A model generated the notes under the pieces. That model saw only the letters and a list, made by a program, of their open reading frames with translations, made no database searches and was not told the origin of the DNA. 64,000 nucleotides of DNA, taken from Lantana camara (Eukaryota > Streptophyta > Magnoliopsida > Lamiales > Verbenaceae). This document shows, in pieces, positions 33,752-46,311 of this stretch. The stretch lies in contig CM074863.1 in NCBI GenBank assembly GCA_037501455.1, positions 10,536,001 through 10,600,000 of the forward strand, read 5' to 3'. How positions within the stretch are numbered: position 1 is the stretch's first letter; the number at the start of each line of letters is the position of its first letter. The position numbers and the translations under genes are program-made.

Positions 33752-34530
33752 GCATAAGCTAGCTTTGAAGCTTTTGTTACAACTATTGATAGCCTATGAA
33801 TCTCTCTCTTTTTCCTTATTTTCATTGCCAATGATACATCTCTAAAGTTGTTACGCCTTTCATGGAAAGATATGTCTCGTCTCTTGTTATTCAAACTTAT
33901 ATTCATGTTTTGTTTATTCATCATTTCATCTTATTGAATTTTTTCTTAGATTTGGCGTTTGTGGTTTATATTTTACCCCAAACTCATGAAACACAACTTA
34001 AAGTTTTAAACAATATCACTTTTATTTATCAAAAAAGAAAACAAGAAAGAAAATTATAAGCATTAGAAAACACAACTTAAAAGAAAGAAAATTATAAAAA
34101 TTAGGGAAAAAGACTTTTGCCACCTAAACTTTGTTTCTTTTCGCAATTTATCATTCCAACAAATTTTCATTGTAAACGCCACCCAATCTTTTCTCTAAAA
34201 ATTATAGCACTAGAAAACATAAATTTGCGTTTATAACTTTGCCTTCCAGACTTATAGCTGTGCAAAGTGCAAACATAAATAAGATAACCAGAAAATTGTA
34301 TTTTTAATCCTACGCCTTTATTAGTTCTACTCGTTTAAAAATTCAAAAAATATCTCATACTTTAAGAAAATGCTGTAATAATGATCCGATCGTAAGTAGG
34401 TAAAGGAAAAGGCATGTGGAGAAGGAAAAGGCATGTGGAGATTATGTGCGCAGCGCTATCAGAAATTTATTTAAGGCATTTTTTGGAAATATTTTTCGAA
34501 CTCAACCAATTAAAAGAATAAGTATATTAT
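33752..34530. other. Intergenic, AT-rich
   Basis: The 3' flank of the DUF295 gene and nothing else clear. A phrase near 34105-34180 (an AAAGACTTTTGCCACC-like start) resembles the edge of a MITE without a visible partner end. A 17-bp unit (AAAGGCATGTGGAGA) is duplicated at 34410-34442. Confidence 0.4.
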
Positions 34531-34778
34531 TGTTGGGTCCCATCTGAGCACATCTGTTCGGCCCTGAGAGGAAAGCCCTGTTCGCCCCGATAACGACGAA
34601 TAGGGAATAGACTAGGGATGCAAACGAGCCGAGCTGAGCCTTAACCTTTTTCCGAGCTCGAGCTATACCAAAATTATATTATTTTTAATTAAAAATTATT
34701 TTTTGTAATAATTAAATATATTTTTATATATAATAATATATATTAATTGAATATATATACAAATATATAATAAATATA

Positions 34779-36239
34779 TGACAGGTGTCGAATCCGTCAA
34801 AAATAAATATAAAATCCTATTCGACGACTAAACAGAGTATAGTGCAAACAGGGTCGATCCACAGAGACTGGTTGACTTATTCCTATTAATTCCAAGTTAT
34901 CCACGGAAAGAAACAATTAAAAGGGGGGTTTTGAGTTTTTAAAACTAAGGTAAACAATTAAAATAAACTAACAAGAATTAAAACTAATTAAAACTATCAA
35001 GCAAATCACGTAGGATAAAATCAATCAGAGGGAGAATTACCCACCCAGGGATATTCGATTCGATTTATTATATTGATCATTGACTCAAGGATTAATTCAA
35101 GTTATTCAGACAGATTGGCTATAGTTGATAGAGACACTCGACTCAACCTCGTTTTTACTTAATTAGTCGGATAACCTAGAGACACTCGACAGTTATCTTC
35201 CCTAACAAATTCACAACCCCTAGAGACACTCGACAGGATTTAATGAATTCGCAGCATTAAGAATCATAAAAACACCAACCCTAATTAACCAAGTCGTGAC
35301 ACACGCAAGATTTAAATTAGATTATCAAATCCCTTAGTGAACGAGGAATGTTATCGCTAAGACCCTGTCACTAATTTACCACAAATTATCAATCAACTTT
35401 ACTACACTTCAAGCATCAAGATTGGCGATATGCAATTAAATCTACCTAGATGATCGGGCCCTATCACTAAGTAAATCAATCACAATAAACGCGAAACACG
35501 GAGATAAGATAAATGTCTAAATAAACATGAATTGAATAAAACGTTTAGGTCTCACAATATTTAAAACGAATCTTAATCCCTAGCTAGATAATTAAGGTTT
35601 AGCTACTAAAATCCATAAAAACAATAATTGAGGAATTCTTTAACATAAATAAAACTAAAAATAAAGGGAAAGAAATAAACTAAAACGAAGAACTCGTGAT
35701 GAAGTCTTGCTCTTGACGTTGCTCGCCCCAAACTCCTAGACTGCTGCTCCCCGAATATTTTCGTCACCCTCAAGCTGCTGCAAAAATATAAATATATAGG
35801 TCCAAGTTTTCCTCCCCAAAACTGACTCCGAATCCTCATGCAAATTGGATTCAATTTCTTGCCCTCCAAGAGTTCCAACAATCTGGACCTTTCCAATTAA
35901 ATACCAACCAAAAATCTAGGTCCACTAGCCTCCATTCACCAACTAATTGAGATCAATATCATTCCCACCTCCACGTCACATGCATGTAGGTGAAGACCAT
36001 CAATTCCCAGATAATCCCAAGCAACAAAATACTCAGCCGCGGCAAGGATCAACAAGGTGACGAGAGTTCACTCTTGCGTGAATTCCTTCCAAAAACGACC
36101 AAGATTACTCCAATTTCGCTTTCGAGCCACGAATCTATAATAAGAATATCAAAGCATCAATTCTTTATAAATAATATCAAATCAAAGCATAATTCGGGAC
36201 ATAAATTAATCATAAAGATGATTAATTAACGAGTTATCA
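34779..36239 (-). repeat. Athila 3' LTR
   Basis: TGACAGGTG...AGTTATCA, 1461 bp. Three GAGACACTCGA words occur at 35129, 35179 and 35224. Short frames inside are repeated in the other LTR and are not genes. Confidence 0.95.
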
Positions 36240-36252
36240 AATCCCCCCACAC
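36240..36252 (-). other. Athila polypurine tract
   Basis: Minus strand GTGTGGGGGGATT, directly before the 3' LTR. Confidence 0.85.
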
Positions 36253-37929
36253 TATCTCATTACACGTCCTCGAGGAATCATGAAAATTAATAACATCACC
36301 CATCAAACACAATCACAAAGGCAATCATCGAATTCTCGCCTAAACAAGTCTAGCTCATTAACACATTACTCAATTGCACAAAATTCAATCAATTAGTATA
36401 AATAGCATACCCTCGTGTAAAGTAGTGTGAATTGAATGAAAGAATGTACAAAGACTAGATTGATTAATCTAAGATTATCGCCTAAGTACTAATTATCAAT
36501 TTCGAATGCATCATTCACTCCAATCTCCACTAATGTAGTTAACTCATGACTCGAGATCGTTAGGTCTTTCGAGCTTGTAATGTAAGGCTTGGGTTAAAGG
36601 TTAGGAAAATTTTGGAATTTAGTGGCTTAACACACCAAGCTTACACACTTACAATAGAACCCGTGATAATTCCCTTTTCGTCTACCGGACTCCCTTTATT
36701 ACAACTTAATTTCCCCCCTTTTCACTAATCGAACTTTTGTACTCAAAACACACTCTTATTTTTTTCTTTCTTTGCAATTTTTCTGTTCTTTTCCTTCTTT
36801 TTTTTTTTCTACTCATTTTTTTCTTTCTTGACTTCTTTTTCCCTTTTTCTTTTCATCTTTTTTTTTTTTTTTCATTGTATATCATTCTCTCAAAATTCAA
36901 GCACAAGGGAGAATACAAAGGAGCCCAAGACATCTAAAAATACATACCCAAAATGAGCAAGCACGGTGTGATTCAAAGAAGGGTAGGAAATTAATGTTGT
37001 GCATGTGGCTTGTAACGTGGTTAAGAAGAAAATATGCACAACATAAGGCTCAATGGGGACAAACGGGATGATTTATTTGTGAAAAGATCAAGAAAAGGCT
37101 TACCACCGACAACGATCGCCTAAGTCACTTCCCAAATCAATCGTTAACTAAAAATTTCGCCTCGAAGGGAGCTAAGATGCATTCTAATCAACTTTTAGAT
37201 CTATTTGAAAATCAAAGACTTTTCTATCTAAGCAAAGAACATTAATTCATTCAATAGTGCGCAAGAAATGAGGGCATACTACTATACTAATTTATCAAAT
37301 TCTACACGACTTTCATGCATTCAATGAACCTAACTCGTTCTAGCTAAACTCAACAATCAAACCTCATAGAAAGCATTCAAAATGGGCAACATATTTCCAT
37401 AATTATCAGCATCTCAAGTTCGAAGTAAAATCACAATTTCAGCCACAGAAACAAAAATTTCAAAAAATTTTCAAAAATTTTCAGTTCTAGCACTAGTGGA
37501 CCTAATCCCCCCACACTTAAATCATGCATTGTCCTCAAGGCATTAAAAATAATCAAGATCTAGAATAAAGAGGACTTCCCTGAAGTTCAGGTTGGGGAGG
37601 TAGGGCATCTGGGCATGTAAATTTCCCATTTAATTTGAAATTCTGGAAGTGGCGTGGGTGTTAGGCGTGACCACGCTCAAGGGTCATGTTAGCAGAAAAT
37701 TGACAGCAAATTAGCAGCAACTTCTGGGCAAAATTTGGACAAGTAAGCACACCTGCAACACAGAAAAGAGCAGAAAATCAACAAGAAAGCAAGGAAAACC
37801 GGAAAAACAAAAGAAAACACGAAAAAGTGAAACGGGGAGAAGAAATGGCGCCTGAAACGCCATATTTGGGTTGCCTCCCAAACAGCGCCCTTGTTTATCG
37901 TCTCGGACTCGACGGGGCTGATTTAGAAA
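36253..37929 (-). other. Athila 3' untranslated internal region
   Basis: A non-coding stretch between pol and the 3' LTR with a strongly purine-rich minus strand (36730-36890). The same region in inverse orientation is found in the remnants at 1940-3082 and, more distantly, 49582-50460. No env-type membrane protein was found. Confidence 0.75.
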
Positions 37930-40900
37930 TTAAGCACTTGGAGGAAAATCCTCCAATCGAGTCTCTTCAACTGTGGAAGGTTGGAAATTCTCGTAAAATG
38001 GTTTCAGCCGATGCCCGTTCACTTTCAAAATGTTTCCGGTTTTCACATCCTTGATCTCAACTGCTCCTTGTTGATTGAAATTGGTAACCACATATGGACC
38101 CATCCAACGTGATCTCAATTTTCCAGGGAAGAGACGTAAACGAGAATTGTAAAGTAGAACTTTCTGACCAATTCGAAATTGTTTCCTTGAAATCATCGAG
38201 TCATGAAAATTCTTCATCTTGGACTTGTAAATCACCGAATTCTCGTAGGCATCATTACGAATCTCTTCCAACTCCTGAAGTTGGAGCTTCCGTTTCTCGC
38301 CCGCTTCGTCCATATTCAAATGGCATTGCTTAATGGCCCAATAAGCTCGATGCTCCAATTCCACCGGGAGGTGGCATGCCTTACCATAAACCACTCTATA
38401 AGGAGACATTCCCAACGGGGTTTTGTAGGCTGTTCTATAGGCCCACAATGCATCGTTCAGTCTCACACTCCAATCCTTTCTGTTCGGACTGACCGTTTTC
38501 TCGAGAATGGATTTAATCTCCCTATTTGATACTTCAGCTAGACCATTAGTCTGAGGATGGTAGGCTGTAGATGTTCGATGTGTGACATGATACTTGCTCA
38601 ACAAAGACTCCAAAAGGCGATTGCAAAAATGGGTGCCACGGTCACTTATGATTGCTTTCGGAGTACCGAACCTAGAAAAGATATGAGACCTGACAAACTC
38701 CACAACCACTTTAGAATCATTAGTACGGGTGGCTTTAGCTTCCACCCATTTTGAGACATAATCAACAGCAAGGAGTATATAATAATTGCCAAAAGAAACG
38801 GGAAACGGTCCCATAAAATCAATGCCCCAAACATCAAAAATTTCACATGGTTGTATAGGATTCAAAGGCATTTGATTTTTAGGACCAATATTCCCTGTTC
38901 GTTGGCAATTTTCACAACTTTTGCAACAGATATAAGCATCTCGAAACAAAGTAGGCCAAAAAAATCCACTTTCAAGTACTTTCAATGCAGTTCGTTTTGA
39001 TCCAAAATGCCCACCACATGCAAAAGAGTGACAAAAATTTAAAATGGACTCAAACTCCTTTTCAGACACACATCTTCTAATTATTTGATCAGAACCTATT
39101 TTCCAAAGATAAGGATCATCCCAAAGGTAATACTTAGCATCATTTTTAATTTTATCTTTTTCAGAGCGTGAAAGATTATCGGGTAATAAACCTGATGCTA
39201 GGTAATTTACAATGTCTGCATACCAGGGCGTGGCCGTAGAGCGTGGCCACGCCTTACCGTCCAGTGCTGAAAACAGCTGTTCGTCAGGAAATTCATCGCG
39301 TATGGGCGTGGAATCAGTCGTATCTCCTGGAATTCGGCTTAAATGGTCAGCCACAAGGTTCTCACAACCCTTCTTGTCCCGGATCTCAAGGTCAAATTCT
39401 TGCAAGAGCAAAATCCAACGGATCAACCTAGGCTTCGCATCCTTCTTCGTAAGTAGGTACTTCAAGGCTGCATGATCAGAAAAAACAATGACTTTAGTAC
39501 CTAATAAATACGAACGGAATTTATCTAAAGCAAAAACAATAGAAAGAAGTTCTTTTTCCGTCGTAGTGTAATTAATTTGGGCATTGTCAAGCATTTTTGA
39601 AGCGTAGTAGATGACATGAGAGCTCTTGTCAATCCTTTGCCCAAGTACCGCCCCAACCGCGTAGTCACTTGCATCGCACATGATCTCAAAAGGGTAATTC
39701 CAATTCGGTGGTTGCATGATGGGAGTTGAAATTAATTTCTCCTTTAGCAAATCAAAAGCCTTCTTGCATTCATCATCAAATTCAAATTCCACATCTTTCT
39801 GTAGAAGCCGGCATAAAGGTCGAGTAGTCTTGGAGAAATCTTGGATGAAACGCCTGTAAAAACCTGCATGACCAAGGAAAGAGCGAATCTCCCGTACTCC
39901 GACGGGGTAAGGCAGAGATTTTACAACATCAATCTTAGATTTATCTACTTCAATTCCTTTACTCGAAACCACATGACCAAGTATTATCCCTTTATCAACC
40001 ATAAAGTGACATTTTTCAAAATTCAGGACCAAATTATGTTCAGCACATCGTTTTAGGACTTTAGCAAGATTGTCGAGACATTCATCAAAAGAATCACCAT
40101 AGACGGTGAAATCATCCATAAATACCTCAATAATATGTTCAACATAATCAGAGAAAATGCTTACCATACATCTCTGAAAAGTTGCCGGTGCATTGCATAG
40201 TCCAAACGGCATTCTTCTAAAGGCAAATGTCCCAAATTGGCAAGTGAAGGTCGTCTTGCTTTGATCTTCCGGAGCCACCGGGATCTGATAAAAACCTGAA
40301 TAACCATCAAGACAACAATAATGAGATTTTCCAGCTAAACGTTCAAGCATCTGATCAATAAAGGGGAGGGGAAAATGATCTTTTCTTGTTAGAGCATTTA
40401 AACTACGGTAATCCATACAAACCCTCCACCCGTTTTGAACTCGAGTGGGTACCATATCTCCTTCATTGTTTTCCACAACTGTAATGCCCGTTTTCTTGGG
40501 CACAACCTGTACGGGGCTTACCCACTCACTATCAGAAACTAGAAAAATTACACCGGCATCAAGGAGTTTTAGAATCTCCTTTTTGACAACTTCCATCATC
40601 GGGGGATTCAATCGGCGTTGTGCTTGTCTTTTAGGCTTAGCATCATCTGTAAGAATGATTTTATGCATGCATGTGGATGGACTTATGCCTTTAATGTCAG
40701 CAATTGTCCAACCAATGGCCAATTTGAATTCCCTAAGGACTCGGATCAGCTTCTCTTCTTCGAGTTTGTTGAGTAAATTGGAGATAATCACAGGTAGTGT
40801 TTCGCCTTCGCCCAAGTAAGCGTATTTCAAGTGCTCCGGCAACTTCTTGAGCTCCAATTCAGGTGCCTGCACGATGGAAGGAAGCAATTTAGTGTTAGAA

Positions 40901-43335
40901 ATCGGTAAATCCAATTTAAGCACCTTTCCAAACACCGGTTTTAGACACTCTAGTTCATGCACAGTATCACACAATTCCTCAGGCAAAACCATGGTTTTTG
41001 ACCAATTAACCAAATTTTCAGCATGCAAATCATTGTAAAGTGCATAACTCAAAGCTTCTAAATTATCCAATTCGAAAACCTCTTCAGTCAAATCATCAAT
41101 CACATCAATACAAAACACACTAGACAATTCATCAGGACGTTTCATAGCATCATAGACATTAAATTTAACAATGTCACCGTCAAATTCAAGAGTTAACAAT
41201 CCATTATGAACGTCTATTTTAGCTCTAGCAGTGCTCAAAAATGGGCGACCCAGCAAAATATCAGAAGATTTAGAAGATTTATCATCTTCCATGTCTAGAA
41301 CGAAGAAATCAGCAGGAAAAGCCAATTCGTTGACTTGTACGAGCACATCCTCCAATATTCCTTCCGGGTACACTACGGATCGATCAGCAAGCTGGATTAT
41401 AACACCTGTACCTTTCAAAGGACCAAGATTAAGCGCAGTATAGACAGATAGAGGCATAACATTTATTGACGCACCCAAATCACACATAGCTTTCTTAATA
41501 CCAAGGTTACCTATTTTACACGGAATTGAAAACATACCTTGGTCTCTGCATTTTGGTGGTAATTTCTTTTGTAAAACCGCGGAGACATTTTCTCCAACAC
41601 TTACCCTTTCATTACCTTTGAGTTTCCGTTTGTTGGTGCAGAGCTCTTTAAGAAACTTCGCGTAACGTGGGATTTGTTGAATAGCATCCAACAGAGGAAT
41701 ATTGACTTCAACCTTTCGGAATGTATCAAGAATGCTTTGTTCCTCTTTCTGTTTCTTCGTCTGAGCCAAGCGCTGTGGAAACGGAGGTGGGATCACCAGT
41801 GGCTTAGGTTCCTTGACAATTTCTGACTCTCTGTCTCGACTGGAGCCTACGGCGTGGTCACGCTTAGCGGTCACGTCAGCTTTCTGTTCAGATTCTGCCT
41901 CATTCTGACTTGATTTGGGTTTGTCAACCGGTGGAGGCAATTCCTTACCACTTCTGAGCATAATCGCACTCACATTCTTCCTGGGATCTTCCGTTTGCGA
42001 TGGCAATTTCCCTTGATTCTCAATCCTGCTCAAAACCGTAGCAATCTGTCCCAACTGAGTTTCCAAATTCTTGACTTGATTTTCCAAGTTATTGAATCGG
42101 ATATCTTGTGGGTTGAGGGTTTGAGTGGGTTGTTGGTTTTGTTGGGATTGTGGAGGTCTAGGCACAAAATTCTGGAAATTGGGTGGCTTTGGTTTCTGAG
42201 CATAGCTAAGGCTAGGGTGGTTTTTCCATCCGGGGTTATACGTGTTAGAGTAAGGGTTGTTATTTTGTGGATGGAATCCTGCGGCGTTCGCGTCCTCGAG
42301 TGTGCCCTCTTGTAGGGACGGGCATGCATCAGTCGGGTGAGAAGGGCTAGCACATAATTGGCAAACTGTTGCCGCTTGTGGTGTTCCTGCATTCATGTTA
42401 GAAACCAAAACAGATAACATATTCTTGATTTCATCAAATTGGGAAGAGCTCACCTCTTTTACCTGTCTCGTCATGTCGGACTTAGCATAGTATTTTTGTG
42501 AAACTCTTGAGATTCTGCTGATCATGTCCGTCAATTCTGCAGGTGTTTTGATCATGATGGAACCTCCACTTGAAGCATCCAACTGCCTTTTGTCGGCAGG
42601 CATCAGACCCCTATAAAAGTTGTGGACAATTGAATTCTCCGGCAAGTTGTGATGTGGGCACATTGCAAGTAAGTTCCGGTATCGTTCCCAATACTCATGT
42701 AGACTCTCATGTTCCTTTTGCTTGATAGTGATTATCTCCTGAAGGAGATCCAAATATCGCTCAGCTGGGAAAAATCTGTCCAAAAACTTATCGTGCATCT
42801 GCTGCCAAGTAGTGATGGTTGCTGATGGTAGAGAGTACAACCATTTTTCTGCTGCATCTTGCAAAGAGAATGGAAAAGCACGGAGCTTGATTTGATCTTC
42901 GGTGACTCCGTGGGGCTTGGTAGAGCAGCAAACCGTGTGGAACTTACTAAGGTGTTGGTGAGGGTTCTCGTTTTCCAGACCTCGAAAAATGGGAAGTAGG
43001 TGAATTGTGCCCGTCTTCAGCTCGAAACCAGCAGCAACCTCTGGAAAAGTGATACATAGGGGCTGCTGTGTGGTAGTGGGACGCACCAGATCTTCCATGG
43101 TCCTCCATTCTTCTGCTGGTAGTGCCATAGTTAGGGCGTGGTCACGCTCAACGGTCAAGTCGTATTTCTGATCACTTGAACTGCCCGTATCAGTTCCCTT
43201 TTCTATTTCCTTGACCAAATCTGATGTCTCACCTTGTTTCTTGCGTGATTGGGTTTCTTTCCTCTTTTTCTTAGCAGTTTTCTCGATTTCTGGATCGTAA
43301 AGAGGGGTGTCTTTTCCGCGAATGCTCCTGTTCAT
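37930..43335 (-). CDS. Athila Gag-Pol polyprotein, intact 1801 residues
   Basis: One frame from ATG 43335. Gag occupies about residues 85-300 ([19 protein letters not shown]) and a CCHC-type knuckle C-x2-C-x4-H-x4-C lies near 325-338. The aspartic protease has DLGAS near 619. Reverse transcriptase spans about 930-1120 with FMDD near 1071, and RNase H about 1215-1340 ([14 protein letters not shown]). The integrase zinc finger is at about 1436-1478 (H..H..CC), and its DDE core spans about 1500-1601 (ID, SDRGTHF, NGLAE). FMDD in place of YVDD/YIDD and the DLGA protease are characters of Athila elements. There is no stop or shift. The polyprotein would be cut by its own protease inside virus-like particles. 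Four copies of a GGCGTGRYCACGC-type palindrome are scattered through the internal region. Confidence 0.95.
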   Translation of the reverse strand: MNRSIRGKDTPLYDPEIEKTAKKKRKETQSRKKQGETSDLVKEIEKGTDTGSSSDQKYDLTVERDHALTMALPAEEWRTMEDLVRPTTTQQPLCITFPEVAAGFELKTGTIHLLPIFRGLENENPHQHLSKFHTVCCSTKPHGVTEDQIKLRAFPFSLQDAAEKWLYSLPSATITTWQQMHDKFLDRFFPAERYLDLLQEIITIKQKEHESLHEYWERYRNLLAMCPHHNLPENSIVHNFYRGLMPADKRQLDASSGGSIMIKTPAELTDMISRISRVSQKYYAKSDMTRQVKEVSSSQFDEIKNMLSVLVSNMNAGTPQAATVCQLCASPSHPTDACPSLQEGTLEDANAAGFHPQNNNPYSNTYNPGWKNHPSLSYAQKPKPPNFQNFVPRPPQSQQNQQPTQTLNPQDIRFNNLENQVKNLETQLGQIATVLSRIENQGKLPSQTEDPRKNVSAIMLRSGKELPPPVDKPKSSQNEAESEQKADVTAKRDHAVGSSRDRESEIVKEPKPLVIPPPFPQRLAQTKKQKEEQSILDTFRKVEVNIPLLDAIQQIPRYAKFLKELCTNKRKLKGNERVSVGENVSAVLQKKLPPKCRDQGMFSIPCKIGNLGIKKAMCDLGASINVMPLSVYTALNLGPLKGTGVIIQLADRSVVYPEGILEDVLVQVNELAFPADFFVLDMEDDKSSKSSDILLGRPFLSTARAKIDVHNGLLTLEFDGDIVKFNVYDAMKRPDELSSVFCIDVIDDLTEEVFELDNLEALSYALYNDLHAENLVNWSKTMVLPEELCDTVHELECLKPVFGKVLKLDLPISNTKLLPSIVQAPELELKKLPEHLKYAYLGEGETLPVIISNLLNKLEEEKLIRVLREFKLAIGWTIADIKGISPSTCMHKIILTDDAKPKRQAQRRLNPPMMEVVKKEILKLLDAGVIFLVSDSEWVSPVQVVPKKTGITVVENNEGDMVPTRVQNGWRVCMDYRSLNALTRKDHFPLPFIDQMLERLAGKSHYCCLDGYSGFYQIPVAPEDQSKTTFTCQFGTFAFRRMPFGLCNAPATFQRCMVSIFSDYVEHIIEVFMDDFTVYGDSFDECLDNLAKVLKRCAEHNLVLNFEKCHFMVDKGIILGHVVSSKGIEVDKSKIDVVKSLPYPVGVREIRSFLGHAGFYRRFIQDFSKTTRPLCRLLQKDVEFEFDDECKKAFDLLKEKLISTPIMQPPNWNYPFEIMCDASDYAVGAVLGQRIDKSSHVIYYASKMLDNAQINYTTTEKELLSIVFALDKFRSYLLGTKVIVFSDHAALKYLLTKKDAKPRLIRWILLLQEFDLEIRDKKGCENLVADHLSRIPGDTTDSTPIRDEFPDEQLFSALDGKAWPRSTATPWYADIVNYLASGLLPDNLSRSEKDKIKNDAKYYLWDDPYLWKIGSDQIIRRCVSEKEFESILNFCHSFACGGHFGSKRTALKVLESGFFWPTLFRDAYICCKSCENCQRTGNIGPKNQMPLNPIQPCEIFDVWGIDFMGPFPVSFGNYYILLAVDYVSKWVEAKATRTNDSKVVVEFVRSHIFSRFGTPKAIISDRGTHFCNRLLESLLSKYHVTHRTSTAYHPQTNGLAEVSNREIKSILEKTVSPNRKDWSVRLNDALWAYRTAYKTPLGMSPYRVVYGKACHLPVELEHRAYWAIKQCHLNMDEAGEKRKLQLQELEEIRNDAYENSVIYKSKMKNFHDSMISRKQFRIGQKVLLYNSRLRLFPGKLRSRWMGPYVVTNFNQQGAVEIKDVKTGNILKVNGHRLKPFYENFQPSTVEETRLEDFPPSA

Positions 43336-43361
43336 AAAAAGAAATAAAATCGATTAAAACA

Positions 43362-43382
43362 CAGTCCCCGGCAACGGCGCCA
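43362..43382 (-). other. Athila primer-binding site, tRNA-Asp type
   Basis: The minus strand reads TGGCGCCGTTGCCGGGGACT, five bases inside the 5' LTR. This is the Asp-tRNA-complementary PBS known from Athila elements. Confidence 0.85.
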
Positions 43383-43387
43383 AAATT

Positions 43388-44848
43388 TGACAGGTGTCGA
43401 ATCCGTCAAAAATAAATATAAAATCCTATTCGACGACTAAACAGAGTATAGTGCAAACAGGGTTGATCCACAGAGACTGGTTGACTTATTCCTATTAATT
43501 CCAAGTTATCCACGGAAAGAAACAATTAAAAGGGGGGTTTTGAGTTTTTAAAACTAAGGTAAACAATTAAAATAAACTAACAAGAATTAAAACTAATTAA
43601 AACTATCAAGCAAATCACGTAGGATAAAATCAATCAGAGGGAGAATTACCCACCCAGGGATATTCGATTCGATTTATTATATTGATCATTGACTCAAGGA
43701 TTAATTCAAGTTATTCAGACAGATTGGCTATAGTTGATAGAGACACTCGACTCAACCTCGTTTTTACTTAATTAGTCGGATAACCTAGAGACACTCGACA
43801 GTTATCTTCCCTAACAAATTCACAACCCCTAGAGACACTCGACAGGATTTAATGAATTCGCAGCATTAAGAATCATAAAAACACCAACCCTAATTAACCA
43901 AGTCGTGACACACGCAAGATTTAAATTAGATTATCAAATCCCTTAGTGAACGAGGAATGTTATCGCTAAGACCCTGTCACTAATTTACCACAAATTATCA
44001 ATCAACTTTACTACACTTCAAGCATCAAGATTGGCGATATGCAATTAAATCTACCTAGATGATCGGGCCCTATCACTAAGTAAATCAATCACAATAAACG
44101 CGAAACACGGAGATAAGATAAATGTCTAAATAAACATGAATTGAATAAAACGTTTAGGTCTCACAATATTTAAAACGAATCTTAATCCCTAGCTAGATAA
44201 TTAAGGTTTAGCTACTAAAATCCATAAAAACAATAATTGAGGAATTCTTTAACATAAATAAAACTAAAAATAAAGGGAAAGAAATAAACTAAAACGAAGA
44301 ACTCGTGATGAAGTCTTGCTCTTGACGTTGCTCGCCCCAAACTCCTAGACTGCTGCTCCCCGAATATTTTCGTCACCCTCAAGCTGCTGCAAAAATATAA
44401 ATATATAGGTCCAAGTTTTCCTCCCCAAAACTGACTCCGAATCCTCATGCAAATTGGATTCAATTTCTTGCCCTCCAAGAGTTCCAACAATCTGGACCTT
44501 TCCAATTAAATACCAACCAAAAATCTAGGTCCACTAGCCTCCATTCACCAACTAATTGAGATCAATATCATTCCCACCTCCACGTCACATGCATGTAGGT
44601 GAAGACCATCAATTCCCAGATAATCCCAAGCAACAAAATACTCAGCCGCGGCAAGGATCAACAAGGTGACGAGAGTTCACTCTTGCGTGAATTCCTTCCA
44701 AAAACGACCAAGATTACTCCAATTTCGCTTTCGAGCCACGAATCTATAATAAGAATATCAAAGCATCAATTCTTTATAAATAATATCAAATCAAAGCATA
44801 ATTCGGGACATAAATTAATCATAAAGATGATTAATTAACGAGTTATCA
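43388..44848 (-). repeat. Athila 5' LTR
   Basis: 1461 bp, the same as 34779-36239 except for one base seen at 43464. Confidence 0.95.
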
Positions 44849-45463
44849 ATATATTATTTTTTTATTAATTTTGTATAAAACTCAATAAATATATATACAT
44901 TGTTATATATTATTTATTAAAATTAAATATATAGGCGCGAGCCATGAGCCAAACTCAAAGAGGCTTAGATTCGGGCTTGCCACGAGCCAACTCGCCTCGT
45001 TTGCATCCCTAGAACAGACGGCGTACAGGTAAAAAGATACTCCGAGATTCCAGCAAGGATAATGCGGACAGATATGATACTTATCAGAAGATAGAGAAGT
45101 AGAACGGTAATATCAAGTAACAAAGCGATAAAATGGATAAGGACAAATCTAGGGTAAATCAAGGAGGGAACCTGAACGATCATTATAAATACTAAATAGA
45201 GGTTTTAGGAATAAGAATTCACAGAAAAACAGTTAAGGAAAGGAGATCTAGGGAGAGGTGCTCATCAATTATACTTGTCATTTAATTTGTCATTCTCCTT
45301 AAATTTTTCCACTAACCACTAACATAAGTGTAAAACACTCGTCCCTTATTACATCGGCTTGACCGAGCCAAGCTTGGGCTTGAATACCCCGTATTATTGC
45401 CGAGTAATCCAATCTTACTTTGCATCCAACCTGGCCTTGTCCCAGTTGCCATTTTTGCCAACA

Positions 45464-46167
45464 CACATCATTCATGCTTCAAACAAACTCGAATTACATC
45501 TCCAGCAGTGGTAATTTAAGGAGTGTTTTGGAGGGTTCACCAATAACAAAGCAATAGATGGAGATTTTGTTAGGAGCTGTACAAATTAAGTGTCAATGGA
45601 CAAAGTTTATCTAGATAATTATAATTAACTATGTATATATACATATCTTACGTCTGTCTTACCTAATGTTTTTCTAATTTAAATTCTTTAATTAAATTGC
45701 TAAAGATCGGTTTATATCGATAATTATCCTCTATAGTTAACCATATATATACATATCTTATCTAATTTTTTTTCAATTTAAATCCTTTAATTAAGTTGCT
45801 GCTAAATATTTATATTGATAATTATCCACTAAAATAGAAAAATCACGAACTTATAGGACAAATTCAACAAAAAAAGTGCAAAATAATCAAATATAAAATG
45901 AAAAATTCTTTAATTTAGTGAACCGGCTGTCGGTTTTTGGTCCAGTCACCCTCGATTTTAGGGGCTCATAAGATTGGAACTGACGTCGGTCACCGGTTGA
46001 ATTGATCGAACCGGTCAGGTTTAAAAAACACAACCACTAACTAAAGTTATTTTATGTGGTATTTCATAGATAAATAAATTAATTAATTAAAAAAAAAGAC
46101 ACCAAAATACTGATTTTTTTTTTGGTAAGAAAAGTACTGATTTTTGTTTGTGTCTTCAAAGATAAAA
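45464..46167. other. AT-rich intergenic
   Basis: A local imperfect duplication (45620-45720 and 45740-45830, sharing TATATACATATCTTA and TTTAAAT...TTTAATTAA) is visible. A GAACCGG...CCGGT phrase at 45920-46020 resembles the end of a small transposon. No gene was seen. Confidence 0.4.
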
Positions 46168-46236
46168 GTCACAATCCGCGTGGAAAGAAACAAACCAGTC
46201 ATAATCCGCGTGGAAACTGGAAAGAAACAAACCAAT
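46168..46236. repeat. Tandem repeat upstream of the small zinc-finger gene
   Basis: Two units share AATCCGCGTGGAAA and AAAGAAACAAACCA. The second has four extra bases. They lie 75-145 bp before the ATG at 46312. Confidence 0.75.
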
Positions 46237-46311
46237 CACAGTTGTTCAAGTATACTTCTATTTATACTTCTATTCCTTCCTTCGACCTGAGGTATCAAAT
46301 CTTGAATAATT

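Larger units (their letters stand above)
34779..44848 (-). mobile_element. Complete Athila-type Ty3 retrotransposon (10.07 kb)
   Basis: LTRs of 1461 bp at 34779-36239 and 43388-44848, target duplication ATATA (34774-34778, 44849-44853), PBS, PPT and an uninterrupted gag-pol frame. I saw only one LTR difference (C at 34855, T at 43464), so the insertion is young. A 1.7-kb stretch between pol and the 3' LTR (36240-37929) holds no env-like frame, unlike some Athila members. All parts expected for autonomous movement, apart from env, are present. Confidence 0.95.
34613..45011. mobile_element. hAT-like MITE, second copy, split by Athila
   Basis: The ends TAGGGATGCAAACGAGCCGA (34613) and CTCGTTTGCATCCCTA (to 45011) are the same as in the 953-1369 copy. 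The flanks GAATAGAC (34605-34612) and GAACAGAC (45012-45019) match 7 of 8. The MITE proper is 34613-34778 plus 44854-45011, with the Athila inserted in its AT-rich middle. Confidence 0.85.
34531..45463. mobile_element. Possible LTR split by the MITE/Athila nest
   Basis: After removing the nested insertions, 34531-34612 plus 45012-45463 form about 530 bp starting TGTTGGGTCCC and ending GCCAACA, matching LTR-style ends, with a TATAAATAC word at 45184. The flanks do not match each other (ATTAT and CACAT), so this is at best a decayed single LTR. Confidence 0.3.

Noticed and set aside
35606..35896. 96-codon minus-strand frame, repeated at 44215-44505
   Set aside because: The two copies lie at equal positions in the two Athila LTRs, so identity follows from LTR duplication. 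No domain, and spurious short frames are common in LTRs.
35990..36229. 79-codon frame, repeated at 44599-44838
   Set aside because: Also inside both LTRs; no protein character.
36737..36937. Hydrophobic Phe-rich frame that could be read as a membrane protein
   Set aside because: It is the T-rich complement of the purine-rich tract of Athila, not a gene.
42030..42392. 120-codon minus-strand frame
   Set aside because: Out of frame with the intact Athila gag-pol that covers the same bases.
34613..45011. A single giant transposon with 10-kb body and GGGATGCAAACGAG ends
   Set aside because: The inner Athila has its own target duplication and LTRs, and the intact MITE copy at 953-1369 shows that the real element is about 400 bp.
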